A stretch of DNA of 64,000 nucleotides from Panonychus citri. Lineage: Eukaryota > Arthropoda > Arachnida > Trombidiformes > Tetranychidae. A program made the position numbers and the translations under genes. Below the pieces are notes generated by a model. That model did not search any database. It worked only from the letters and a program-made list of their open reading frames with translations, and had not been told where the DNA came from. Below, in pieces: positions 36,001-47,991 of this stretch. The stretch lies in assembly GCF_014898815.1 (NCBI RefSeq), contig NW_026515433.1:2440501-2504500 (forward strand), given 5' to 3'. Position 1 is the first letter of the stretch. Every line of letters starts with the position of its first letter.

Positions 36001-37984
36001 GTTTAATTTTCAAACCAATTCATCACCATCATCATTACTAAAAATAGTAACGATTTTGATTGTGACAAATTTAGATTGTTAAAAAGTTAATCTTAATTCA
36101 ACAATCAACTCGATTCGTTCTGTTTTTCTTGTTATGAGCAATATGACATTGATTATTTAATCCGATTCACTTGATTGTGATTTAAATGTGTGAGAGAAAG
36201 TTGATTTATTAAGCCAATGATAATCAAAATGATCCATTTTGATTACTGATCATTTTTCATAACCTTCATCACAATTGACTGATTTGGTTTAATCATTTTT
36301 TATTCTGAAAAAGTGAAACGGTGATCAGATTTTCATGTTAATTATTGGCTTGGATGAAATTGTTATTTAATCAACGGATGACACAATTAATGGTGATATC
36401 TAATTTAAAGATCAACAAATCAATAAACTTTTTCTTCTTGATTGCTGAAAGTGCAATTAAACTACTTTTAGAATGAGTTTAATTTAGTTACTAACAATTT
36501 CAAGATGGACTTTAATTTAATCAGTCTATTGTTTATGTTGTGACTTATTCTAATACAATTAATTATTGGTAATCTTGTAGTTGTCTCTTCATTAATTGCT
36601 TGGTTTCAATCATTGAACCAAATCTGAATCATTGATCCGGATACAAAGTTATAATTAATCAACAAATCCTTTTGTGTATCTCTTGATTAACAATATTAAT
36701 CAACAATAATTGTTTACCTGACAGTAAATGAGAAAAGCTAAAAATTTAATCACTTGGAGTGTAAATAATAACAATTTAACCTCTTACACTTGACACAGTT
36801 AATTGTATTTGCTTAACATAGTTAAATCAAATTGATATAATATTACAACTGAGTTAAAAGTGATTGTGTTGATTACAATGATTTAGTTGATGATGACCAC
36901 TTACTATTATTATAAAAGGAAGGACATTGTAAATTTCATCTTAATTGTTTAAGGTTAATTGTTATAATATGAATCTAATTTTTTTTTCTTTCTCTCTTTG
37001 TTCAATCAAATTTTGTCAAACAGCGATAAGCAATCAATTCAAAACTGGTTGCACCCAAAGAATTGGTATTTCGGTCAACAAGCACTCCAACAATCAGGAT
37101 CATCTTTAATCCCAACAACCTCAACAAACATTCAATGGCCAAATGGACAAGAGACAAACCCATTAATCAATGGTGTCGCTCATCAACGACCCTTTTTCCG
37201 AGGTGCTGCTAAACAACCAATAGGTGTTAAAGGTGGTATTGTTGGTCATCATAAACAACAATTACCTGTCGCTCATCATTTACAACATGGTTCACCATCA
37301 ACAATAGGATCTCCCGTTGTCCCAATCCAAGGAGCTGCTTCATCATTGGTGCCCTCAGGACCACTTAAACCAGGTCACCAACAACCTCACCAACCTCACC
37401 AACAACAACAACAACAACAACAACAATTAACCCACCTTACACCCTCATCTTCAGTATCTCAATCAACATCAATCTCATCTTCATCTTCATCCTCATCGCC
37501 ATCATCATCTTCCTCTGTAGTATCATCAGCTCCATCATCTTCCTCATCTTCATCATCATCAAACGCCGGTCAACAACAATCATCTCAACAAGGTTCATCT
37601 TCCGGTCAACTAGCTGACCCAAGTATCCTTAGTTCACAAGCTTTCATTGCTCAATATTTACAAGAACAATTAGCTGCGGCTAATCAAAAACCATCAAATA
37701 TTAAAGATGATCAGGAAACCAACGAATCACAATACGCATCAGCTTATTATTTTCCCAATAATAACAAAGTTCAACAACAACAACAACCTTCATCCTCTCA
37801 GCAACAACAAGGTAAACACCAGTCACAGTTAGTCTCTGGTCAAGAGAAAGGTCAACCTGCCTCGGGCATAACATCATCATCATCAGTATCCTCATCATCT
37901 TCCCCTGTCTCTGGTGATCAATCGTCGCCCCTCAGCTCGTACCAGGTATCCTATTCATCTGGAGGCTATGGGACATCCTCTTAA
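30038..37984 (+). CDS. Secreted Ser/Gln/Gly-rich protein of unknown function
   Basis: Four exons join in frame: 30038-30058, 30582-30734, 35111-35685 and 37024-37984, giving 569 residues. Residues 1-21 form a signal peptide split by intron 1 (MYFNIHK|IFVLLIFLIPLSSA). A basic segment GLFRRFLGRRKN follows. Exon 3 is Ser/Gly/Pro-rich (GSGPSGVYPGSSGSGSS), with a better-conserved-looking block near its end (FSFKKLYSFPFYLS, IPYMRKHIRRALHEG). Exon 4 has poly-Gln (CAA repeats near 37399-37427), poly-Ser and ends SYQVSYSSGGYGTSS. No known domain was recognised. The composition suits an extracellular matrix, cuticle or silk-associated protein, but that is inference. Introns 2 (4.4 kb) and 3 (1.3 kb) are far larger than others here. 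Splice sites were set by phase; transcript evidence would firm up exon 1. Confidence 0.72.
30735..35110 (+). other. 4.4-kb intron of the secreted Ser/Gln-rich gene
   Basis: AT-rich, with no exon or nested gene that I can support on either strand. It contains short AT-rich runs and GA/CT microsatellites (32947-32968). Confidence 0.55.
35686..37023 (+). other. 1.3-kb intron of the secreted Ser/Gln-rich gene
   Basis: AT-rich and rich in CAATTA-type words; nothing further is seen. Confidence 0.55.
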
Positions 37985-39230
37985 TTGTAATCAGATATTT
38001 AACTAATCAAAACAAAAATTGAAGGATGGACAAAACAACAATCAATATCGTGAGGTTAATCTAAGGATAAATTGGTCAACGTTTGTTTGTTTGTTTGTTT
38101 ATTTCATCATTAAAATCTCATCAACGATTAATGACCACTAACAATTAGTTAACTCATCAATATAATACTAAAGATTAACCTGTCAAATGAACAAATTACA
38201 AAACAAATTGTTCAACCAAACATTTGATTACATAAAATTCATCATCAATCTTTTCATTTTCATCATCTCAATAACTAAGCCAAGAAATAGTCTTCACCTT
38301 CATCCTCTTCCTCTCACGTACTCTCTCACCACTAACAATCCTAATTGTAAACTGATTTTACTACCAATTGATTGACCCAAACTAACAAATTAAATTGGAT
38401 GGAAAATAATAACTTAGATCATGGAGAGAATCGTTAGACCTACAATTAACCTTGAAGAGTGTTTATTGACCTTCTTATTTTTGGAAATCAACTAATATAT
38501 GAAAAGCCCACCTATTAATGCTAATTAAACCAATCTTAATTGTTCCAATTTGACCGATCATCATGAAGCAATCAAGGAGCAATTTCACCGAGGTGGAAAA
38601 ACAAAATCTCTTCCTATTTATATTTTAGGTTCATCTTCCTACTCTTACCTTTTTTTCCGATTTTCCCTCTTTTTATGATTTTGCTCCTGATTCTAATTAA
38701 TTCTGCAACTTTTACAATTAATTTCTAATTAACTCAACAAATGCATATTTTACTTATGTTGACATCTCACCAGAAATTCACTGTCATCAAATGGATTAAA
38801 TTTATTGTCATAATTTAACGATTTATGATATAAAATGAGAGGATTTCCAATCAATCAAATCTGATTGCGTTATCGAATCAGATCTGATAAATATTTAATT
38901 TGTATTGCATTTTGTTTCTAACTGTTCAACTTAAAATTTACATACTTTAATTGTTGAATTTTACACACATTTAATATTGTTTGTAAATCATTTTGACAAT
39001 CAATTGATTTTATAATTCATTTTTCCTTCTGTTTGATTCAGTTCCAATTTAAAGTGAATCTAAACATCAAGGATAATGTGAAAACTTTGTAGCGACATTT
39101 TCTCGCCTATTTATCTGATATTAAACAATCAAAATTAACTCCAACAATTGATAATTATTCAAACTAATACATAAATGATCAATTTTATTGCATTTCTATT
39201 AATCATATGATAAAATGAATACAATTTTAA
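37985..39230. other. Intergenic between convergent genes
   Basis: Contains a TTTG repeat at about 38084-38102 and AT-rich DNA. The short open frame at 38187-38375 has no recognisable product. Confidence 0.55.
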
Positions 39231-40893
39231 TTATAAAGCGATGACCATATTACGAATTGATCTTGGTTTCAATGTTGTTGTGATTGTTTTGCTTGCGAAT
39301 CCATTGATTGTCATGTCGACATGATCATCGTTCATGTTTAATAAAATTAAGACCAACTTGTTATCCGGCGTAATGAAGGAAGTGGTATGAACATTGTTCG
39401 GGGCATTAACGACACTACAAGAGACTCGAGTTGATCCGATTGGTAAAAATTTAGAGAAATGAGCTAATGCATAATACATTGGGTTCTTGTAATATTCTTG
39501 TGAGGTTGAGTTAATCACGACTGTTGAGTCAACCCAATTCTTGGCCCAATTTGGTCCACCTGAAGTGTCAACAGCGATTGTCCAATCAGTCCAACCAGAT
39601 GAATAATGTTGAAGTCCCTCGAGAATGTCCAGAGCATAAGCTTCAGCTCTTGTCCAAGATCCAAGGTAGTCCGAAGCTAAAATCAACCGAAAACGTTTTG
39701 ATCATTTGGTTTTTTCATATTCGATTCTTCACTTACCAACTCCAGTCCATCCACCTTCAGATGAAAATAGGAAATAATCCGGATACTTTTCATGAGCTTG
39801 AGCCAGAATCTGATAAGAAGATGGATAATTACGAGAATACCAATGATAAGCGATTCCTGATACATAAGAAGCCGCTTCAGGATCGTCGAGCAAAGTGTTT
39901 ACATAAGTCGGAATGTCATTTGTATTATCGTCATTAATCATAAGTGTGAGGTTTTCCTTTCCCCAACCCGCAGCTCTAAGAGCTGGACCGAGGTCAAGCT
40001 TAACCCAATCTCTGATCTGAGCGGGAGTCATTGCAAGAGCATTGAAAATGCTTCCTCCGATTCCTTCAGCGGGCTCATTTTCAGTGGTCAGTCCCCACAG
40101 TTTAACACCATTTTCCAAGTAAGCGTTCAAGTATTTCACATAATAATCGGCCCACAGTTTATAATAAACATCTCCCGGACCCCAGATCAAACCACCATTT
40201 CCATTGATTGCATGATTTGTTTTCATCCACGCTGGCGATGACCAAGCGGAACCGAATGCTCGAAACTCAGGATTTAATTCCTTAGCTAATTTCAACAAGG
40301 GAATCTAAAGAATATAAAGTAAGTAAATTTCAACGAAATCGATCTGAGATAAATACCTTATATTTAATATCTTCTTCTGCGAGAGCAAAATGGGACAGAT
40401 CGAAATCGAGTTCGGTATCATCCAAAGAATATGCTCGAACTGAAGAGTCAGATCCACCAACTGAAATTCGAGCGACATTATACTCGAGTCCATGAGGGCC
40501 AAAGTAATCGTTCATTACCCGATTAATCAGCTCACCTTTCAATAATGTTAAGATATTAATCGCAGCTCCATCGGTTAAAGTGCCACCAAAGCCCAGAATC
40601 TGTTGCTTTTTATCCGAGACATTAACATTCATCACAAATTGATTGTCATTGTAAATCTTTGATTTTACTTGATCAACAGTAACAATTGTCTTTTCTAATC
40701 GAGATGTTTTCTGATCCGATTCGTAGATGATTATTGTACCAGGTTCGATTGTCTTTTCAATGTCCAAAGTGTCACAATAATTTTCATCACAAACACAAAC
40801 AAACGAATCTCCAGTAAATGTCCGTTTCTTACATTCACTTGCCAAAGAAACAGAGAAAACAATAAACAAACTAATCAACTTTAACAAAATCAT
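39231..40893 (-). CDS. GBA: Glucosylceramidase (GH30), copy 1, intact
   Basis: Minus-strand exons 40893-40357, 40304-39737 and 39676-39231 give 516 residues. Residues 1-18 are a signal peptide. GH30 landmarks are ILGFGGTLTDGAAIN (Gly-rich turn of the barrel), SAWSSPAWMK, the acid/base Glu in LTTENEP (about residue 256) and the nucleophile Glu in FLFSSEGGW (about 362), with AYHWYS between. The enzyme cleaves glucosylceramide to glucose and ceramide in lysosomes or secretions. It is the only family member here with an uninterrupted frame. It differs from copies 2 and 3 in lacking one intron, and in the sequence just after GFGG (TLTDGAAINILT against CFTDGAVINIDT). The first about 320 nt and the last about 250 nt of coding sequence are almost identical to the other copies. 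Confidence 0.95.
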
Positions 40894-41045
40894 CGCAATT
40901 CACTTAATTGTACAATCAGACAAACTAATTTACTCTCAATCATCATCAATTTATACACAAATTCAACAATAACAATTTTAATCACAAGAAAATCAGATCA
41001 AAGTGTTTCCTATTAATCCAAACAAAGTGATCTCAGTTGATAACT
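40560..41045. repeat. Inverted repeat arm (GBA copy 1 exon 1 and promoter)
   Basis: Almost perfect reverse complement of 41508-41990, covering the first about 320 nt of coding sequence and about 150 nt upstream. The arms are separated by about 460 nt of unrelated DNA (41046-41507), which holds both promoters' distal parts. Confidence 0.9.
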
Positions 41046-41507
41046 ACGCTCGACTTTATGATAAAACTTTAATATCAAATTTCCGAGTTTCAGTTCTGTC
41101 AGTTGATTTTCAGATTGATTTCAATTTTGATTGTGATCATTTCGTGAGACCTTCATAGGTCAAAAATAATTTACTCATTCTTGCTAATAATTCCGTTAGT
41201 TGAGTCTAAGAATCAATTCATTATCATAATTGTGATAAAAGCATTCATTTGATTCCAGTGAATTGTTATTGTTGTTTATTATGAAAAGTTGCCATTGATT
41301 TTAATCAACCAACTAATTGTTTGAAACATGATAAAATTGGGTAATAATTCAATCGATTATTAGTTGTATTTTGTAAGTAAATACATAATTGATAAATGAA
41401 ATAATATCGTTTACCTTTGAGTTGTTTTCTAATAGCATTTGAACAATAGATTCTGAGTATCGTTGATTGGAACTTCATGTAAAATATAAAATAATGGAAT
41501 CGAGTTG

Positions 41508-41990
41508 ATAATCAACCGGGATCACTTTGTTTTAATTAATAGGAAACACTTTGATCTGATTTTCTTGTGATTAAAATTGTTATTGTTGAATTTGTGTATA
41601 AATTGATGATGATTGAGAGTAAATTAGTTTGTCTGATTGTACAATTAAGTGAATTGCGATGATTTTGTTAAAGTTGATTAGTTTGTTTATTGTTTTCTCT
41701 GTTTCTTTGGCAAGTGAATGTAAGAAACGGACATTTACTGGAGATTCGTTTGTTTGTGTTTGTGATGAAAATTATTGTGACACTTTGGACATTGAAAAGA
41801 CAATCGAACCTGGTACAATAATCATCTACGAATCGGATCAGAAAACATCTCGATTAGAAAAGACAATTGTTACTGTTGATCAAGTAAAATCAAAGATTTA
41901 CAATGACAATCAATTTGTGATGAATGTTAATGTTTCTGATAAAAAGCAACAGATTCTGGGCTTTGGTGGTTGTTTTACCGATGGAGCAGT
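41508..41990. repeat. Inverted repeat arm (GBA copy 2 promoter and exon 1)
   Basis: Partner of 40560-41045. Shared promoter text includes GGAAACACTTTGATCTGATT and a TTGTGTATAAATTGATG TATA-like stretch (41592-41608). Confidence 0.9.
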
Positions 41991-43414
41991 GATTAATATC
42001 GATACACTTTCAGATACTTTGATTGAACAATTCATGTCCGATTATTTCGGTCCTCATGGTCTCGAATATAATATTGGACGTGTTCCGATCGGAGGATCAG
42101 ATTCATCGGTTCGTGGCTACTCTTTGGACGATACAGAATTTGATTTCGAGCTCAAATATTTCGCTCTTGCCGAAGAAGATACAAAATATCGAGTAAGTTA
42201 AGAAACGAAAATCTAAAATTGTCTTTAATTCCTAATAGCTGATTATATTAATAATTAATCATCAAATGTAATAGATTCCATTACTTAAATTAGCCAAGCA
42301 AATGAATCCTGAGTTTCGAGCATTCGGTTCCGCTTGGTCATCTCCTGCATGGATGAAAGTAAATCACAAACTCAATGGCGCCGGTGGTTTAATTTGGGGT
42401 CCTGGTGATGTTTATTATAAACTTTGGGCTCAATATTATGTCAAGTAAGTTAATCAGTTGACTCCATGAAAGCTCATTTTTAATTCAATCTCTATTCCTA
42501 CAGGTATTTGAACGCTTATTTGGAACAAGGTGTCAAATTTTGGGGATTGACAACTGAGAATGAGCCGATTGAAGGAATCAGAGGAATGAGTTGGAATGCC
42601 CTTGGAATGACCGGTGAAAATATTCGAGATTTTGTGAAGCTCGATTTAGGACCAGCTCTTAAAGCTGCTGGTTGGGAAAGGAAAATCTCACTCTCATGAT
42701 TAACGATGATAATACTGATGATATTGATTCTTATGTACCAGTTTTTCTCGATGATCCTGAAGCGGCTTCTTATGTTTCAGGAATCGCTTATCATTGGTAC
42801 TCACGTAATTATCCATCTTCTTATCAAATTCTGACTCAAACTCACGATAAATATCCAGACTACTTTTTATTATCAACGGAGGCCGGAGAATGGGGAGTCG
42901 GTAAGTTTACAACAAGTGTCTGATTTGAGATCATAATTTATTGATTATGTTTGTTTTGTATCTTTAAGCTTCTGAACATCTCGGCGCTTGGGATCGAGCT
43001 GAGGCTTATGCTCTTGATATTCTCGAGGGACTCCAACATTATTCTTCAGGTTGGACTGATTGGGCTCTCGCTGTTGACACTTCAGGTGGACCGAATTGGG
43101 CCAAGAACTGGGTCGATGCGACAATTGTTATCAATGCTACTGCTCAAGAATATTACAAGAACCCAATGTATTATGCATTAGCTCATTTCTCTAAATTTTT
43201 ACCAATCGGATCAACTCGAGTCTCTTGTAGTGTCGTTAATGCCCCGAACAATGTTCATACCACTTCCTTCATTACTCCGGATAACAAGTTGGTCTTAATT
43301 TTATTAAACATGAACGATGATCATGTCGACATGACAATCAATGGATTCGCAAGCAAAACAATCACAACAACATTGAAACCAAGATCAATTCGTAACATGG
43401 TCATCGCTTTGTAA
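41659..43414 (+). CDS. GBA: Glucosylceramidase (GH30), copy 2, one base missing
   Basis: Plus-strand exons 41659-42192, 42275-42444, 42504-42900 and 42969-43414. It has the same signal peptide and N-terminal domain as copy 1, acid/base LTTENEP in exon 3 and nucleophile FLLSTEAGE before the exon 3 end. The GGG run at 42674-42676 is one G short of copies 1 and 3 (GWGKENL), which shifts the frame; restoring it gives about 515 residues. An intron at 42445-42503 is absent from copy 1. It is head-to-head with copy 1 and tail-to-tail with copy 3. The polyadenylation signal AATAAA is near 43455. All catalytic residues are present, so the break is more likely a sequence error than loss of function. 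Confidence 0.9.
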
Positions 43415-43761
43415 TCAAATTGTATTCATTTTATAATATTATTAATAGAAATGCAATAAAATTTATCATTTACATTGTGTATATTATTAAAGTCCAACTT
43501 TTTGAAAACAATTCCTCTGAATCAACTGAAACTCATTGATCTCAGTGTCCGTGAAAGTGCCTATGTCAAGTTTATAAACGAAGCAATGGAAGAAAAGTTA
43601 AGGTTTCAATTTTATCTTCGCGATTTATTCAATATTTTTCGAAATTGTTGACTGAAAATTAAACTATGACATGAAATCAATTGATAGTCGAATTTTTATA
43701 AAAGAGAGTCGCAACTCATTTAATCACGAAAACATTTATTGAATCAATAACTACAATTTGA
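43415..43761. other. Spacer between tail-to-tail GBA copies 2 and 3
   Basis: Short intergenic DNA with the copy 2 polyadenylation signal. The coding ends on both sides (43165-43414 and 43762-44010) are inverted near-copies. Confidence 0.6.
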
Positions 43762-45535
43762 TTACAAAGCGATGACCATGTTACGAATTGATCTCGGTTT
43801 CAATGTTGTTGTGATTGTTTTGCTTGCGAATCCATTGATTGTCATGTCGACATGATCATCGTTCATGTTTAATAAAATTAAGACCAACTTGTTATCCGGA
43901 GTAATGAAGGAAGTGGTATGAACATTGTTCGGGGCATTAACGACACTACAAGAGACTCGAGTTGATCCGATTGGTAAAAATTTAGAGAAATGAGCTAATG
44001 CATAATACATTGGGTTCTTGTAATATTCTTGTGAGGTTGAGTTAATCACGACTGTTGAGTCAACCCAATTCTTGGCCCAATTTGGTCCACCTGAAGTGTC
44101 AACAGCGAGAGCCCAATCAGTCCAACCTGAAGAATAATGTTGAAGTCCCTCGAGAATGTCAAGAGCATAAGCCTCAGCTCGATCCCAAGCGCCGAGATGT
44201 TCAGAAGCTTAAAGATACAAAACAAATAATCAGTAAATTATGAGTTTATACACAGACTTTAATTCATCTAATTGAGACATTCAGTACTCACCAACACCAC
44301 CTTCACCCGCCTCAGTCGAAAGTAAAAAGTAATCTGGATAATTATCATTTACCTTCGCTAAGGCCTGGTAAGAGGTCGGATAACTTCTTGTGTACCAATG
44401 ATAGGCTATTCCGGAAACATAAGAAGCCACTTGGGTGTCATTCAGAATCACTGGAACGTAATCTAATATTCTGTCAGTTGTATCGTCGAAAATCATTAGC
44501 TTGAGATTTTCTTTTCCCCAACCAGAAGCCTCAAGAGCAGGTCCTAAGTCAAGTTTTACGAAGTCACGAATTTCCTCCGCAGTCATGCCAAGGCCATTCC
44601 AGGGCAAACCCACAAGTCCACCAACTGGTTCATTCTCGGTTGTCAGTCCCCAAAACTTTACTCCTTGTTCCAGGTAAGCGTTCAGGTACCTAAAGCGATT
44701 TCAATTATTACCAAAACAAGAATAAAAGTTAAGCATATCGATTATCCTACTTGACATAATATTGAGCCCAAAGTTTATAATAAACATCACCAGGTCCCCA
44801 AATTAAACCACCGGCGCCATTGAGTTTGTGATTTACTTTCATCCATGCAGGAGATGACCAAGCGGAACCGAATGCTCGAAACTCAGGATTCATTTTCTTG
44901 GCTAATTTAAGTAATGGAATCTATTACATTTGATGATTAATTATTAATATAATCAGCTATTAGGAATTAAAGACAATTTTAGAATTTCGTTTCTTAACTT
45001 ACTCGATATTTTGTATCTTCTTCGGCAAGAGCGAAATATTTTAGATCGAAATCAAATTCTGTATCGTCCAAAGAGTAGCCACGAACCGATGAATCTGATC
45101 CTCCGATCGGACACGTCCAATATTATATTCGAGACCATGAGGACCGAAATAATCGGACATGAATTGTTCAATCAAAGTATCTGAAAGTGTATCGATATTA
45201 ATCACTGCTCCATCGGTAAAACAACCACCAAAGCCCAGAATCTGTTGCTTTTTATCCGAGACATTAACATTCATCACAAATTGATTGTCATTGTAAATCT
45301 TTGATTTTACTTGATCAACAGTAACAATTGTCTTTTCTAATCGAGATGTTTTCTGATCCGATTCGTAGATGATTATTGTACCAGGTTCGATTGTCTTTTC
45401 AATGTCCAAAGTGTCACAATAATTTTCATCACAAACACAAACAAACGAATCTCCAGTAAATGTCCGTTTCTTACATTCACTTGCCAAAGAAACAGAGAAA
45501 ACAATAAACAAACTAATCAACTTTAACAAAATCAT
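43762..45535 (-). CDS. GBA: Glucosylceramidase (GH30), copy 3, one base missing
   Basis: Minus-strand exons 45535-45003, 44920-44751, 44689-44292 and 44207-43762, the same four-exon plan as copy 2. Acid/base LTTENEP and nucleophile FLLSTEAGE are present. Near 45111 (GGACACG instead of GGAACACG on the plus strand) one base is missing against copy 2, breaking exon 1 after NIGRV. The central part has its own differences (for example ENEPVGGLVGLPWNGLG), so this is a real divergent paralogue and not an assembly duplicate. The first 330 nt match copies 1 and 2, but similarity stops a few bases upstream of the ATG. Confidence 0.9.
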
Positions 45536-46315
45536 CGCAATTTAGTTCAGAAAATTCACAATTAATTTTCATTTTCATCATTGGATTCTCGAAATCAGTT
45601 AATCGAGTCCATTGTTCTGGAATAAATGAAATCTCTGAATAGTCAATTTATTACATAAGAACGAATTTTTTTGTGTCCAAAGGTTAATTATGATTCTAAT
45701 ATCTTGAATTGTTATTCATGTGATTTTATTGAAAACCGATTCGTGTCTGTGATTCAGATCATTTGATTAATTGTTATGATCGTTTAGATAAATTAGATTT
45801 GAGATCTTCAATCTCTCAATTGTTTCCTTTCGTTTCGTTACAATCAATTAATTTCTAATGAATTCAATTTCCTGATGATAAAAGTGAGTTACGAATTTAT
45901 TTTCAGGAATCATTCACGAGATTCAGTCAAGTAAAAAACTTTTTCATCTCAGAATCTGATTAATATTCTTGAATTATCCCAAACGGTTAATTAGTTTGTG
46001 AGTTTACTTCAAGATGCGATTATGTGTAATGAATTATCCTACATTAGTATCCTGAATGCTTAGGATGCTTGATTTTCAAGAGAAAATAAATTTAACAAAA
46101 ATTAGTCTAAAATGAACTTTAATTGACGTAAAAATTTGAATTCCAAAGGATCAATACAATCAATAAGACTCCGATTGAATTTTAGCATTGTGAGTTAGAT
46201 GTTTTTTTTCATGTTTTTGTATTAATATTTTTTGTTTCAATGTTGATGTTGATTTTTGTTTAGTAATTATTGATATTAAATTGAAGAAAAAGAAAATTTA
46301 ATCAGAGGCATGAGG
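45536..46315. other. Intergenic: GBA copy 3 5' flank and EF1-alpha B 3' flank
   Basis: About 46195-46315 matches the 3' flank of EF1-alpha copy C (50550-50674). The rest is AT-rich with nothing recognised. Confidence 0.6.
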
Positions 46316-47991
46316 TTATTTCTTCTTGGCTGCCTTTTCAGCGGCTTTGGTAACTTTTCCTGCTGAAAGATCCTTGGCTTTGACACTTTTAATGACACCA
46401 ACGGCAACAGTTTGTCGCATATCACGAACAGCAAAACGTCCTAATGGAGGAAAGTCAGTGAATGTTTCGACACACATTGGCTTACTTGGTACCAAATCAA
46501 CGATAGCAGCATCACCAGATTTAATTGATTTCGGATTATCTTCCAACTTTTTACCACTTCGTCTGTCAATCTTTTCCTTGATCTCCTTGAATTTGCAAGC
46601 AATGTGAGCAGTGTGACAGTCCAAAACTGGAGTGTAACCATTAGAGATTTGACCAGGATGGTTTAGAACAATAACCTGAGCAGCAAACTCTTCCGTTGCT
46701 TGAGGTGGATTGTTCTTAGAATCTCCAGCCACATAACCTCGTCTCAATTCTTTAACCGAAACGTTCTTAACGTTGAAACCAACATTGTCACCGGGAACAG
46801 CTTCAGTCAATGATTCGTGGTGCATCTCAACTGATTTTACTTCAGTTGTCAAGTTAACCGGTGCAAATGTAACAATCATACCTGGCTTAATGGTACCAGT
46901 TTCAACTCGACCAACCGGTACAGTACCAATACCACCAATTTTGTAAACATCTTGAAGTGGAAGACGAAGTGCCTTGTCACTGGGTCGTGAAGGTGGATCC
47001 ATAGCATCCAAAGCTTGCAAAAGTGTTTTACCTTCCAATTTGGTTCCCTTCTTCTCGATTGACCATCCCTTGTACCAAGGCATGTTTGGTGAGGGTTCAA
47101 TCATGTTGTCACCATTCCATCCGGAAATGGGTACAAATGGTACAGTAACTGGATTGTAACCAATCTTCTTGATGTAACTACTCACTTCCTTTGAGATTTC
47201 CTCAAATCGAGCTTGAGAATATTTTGGCTCAGATGAGTCCATCTTGTTTACACCAATGATCATTTGTTTCACACCCAAAGTATAAGCCAATAAAGCATGT
47301 TCTCGGGTTTGACCATTCTTCGAGATACCAGCTTCAAATTCACCCACACCAGCAGCACAAATCAATACAGCACAATCAGCTTGAGAAGTACCAGTAATCA
47401 TGTTCTTGATGAAATCTCTGTGACCAGGAGCATCAATAACGGTTACATAATATTTGGGAGTCTCGAATTTCCATAAGGTAATATCAATAGTGATACCTCG
47501 CTCTCTTTCGGCCTTTAATTTATCCAATACCCAAGCATATTTGAAAGAACCTTTGCCCATCTAATGATCATTTCATTTGTAAATTCAATTTAGAAAGAAA
47601 GATGAAAGAACCAAGGAAAGAAAGAATCAAGAAAGAAAATATGTTAATAATGGCAATTGACACAAAGAAACTTGCCCGGAGGCAGAAGAACAGGAAAAAA
47701 TAACAAAAAGGTCAAGTGTCTCTTAGTTGCTAAGGCAGGTCAAGATTAGTCAAAGAGAAACAAAGACAAAGACCATATTGAAGACTCGGACTAAATTGGA
47801 AAAGCTTGTCAACGATTAGTAACAATTAAAATAGAAAATATAATTACCTCAGCAGCTTCTTTCTCGAATTTTTCAATTGTTCGTTTATCGATACCACCAC
47901 ATTTGTAGATCAAATGTCCGGTTGTCGTTGATTTACCAGAATCGACGTGACCGATAACGACAATGTTAATATGAGTCTTTTCCTTACCCAT
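46316..47991 (-). CDS. EF1A: Elongation factor 1-alpha, copy B, intact
   Basis: Minus-strand exons 47991-47848 and 47560-46316 give the canonical 462 residues. Exon 1 encodes the P-loop GHVDSGKS (14-21); exon 2 has DAPGHRD, GVNKMD and the conserved tail ending AEKAAKKK. It delivers aminoacyl-tRNA to the ribosome in a GTP-dependent way. The 287-nt intron and the leader back to a TTTAAAAGG box (about 48123-48131) are essentially identical to copy A, while the 3' flank matches copy C. Near the end of the coding sequence the base in GAAAAGGCAGCC agrees with copy C (A has GAAAAAGC), so the switch lies inside exon 2. As the only uninterrupted copy it served as the reference for the other two. Confidence 0.97.

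Noticed and set aside
37437..37898. Minus-strand Met-rich frames
   Set aside because: Antisense shadows of the poly-Ser/poly-Gln exon.
46326..47159. Plus-strand frames within EF1-alpha B
   Set aside because: Antisense shadows of a conserved coding exon.
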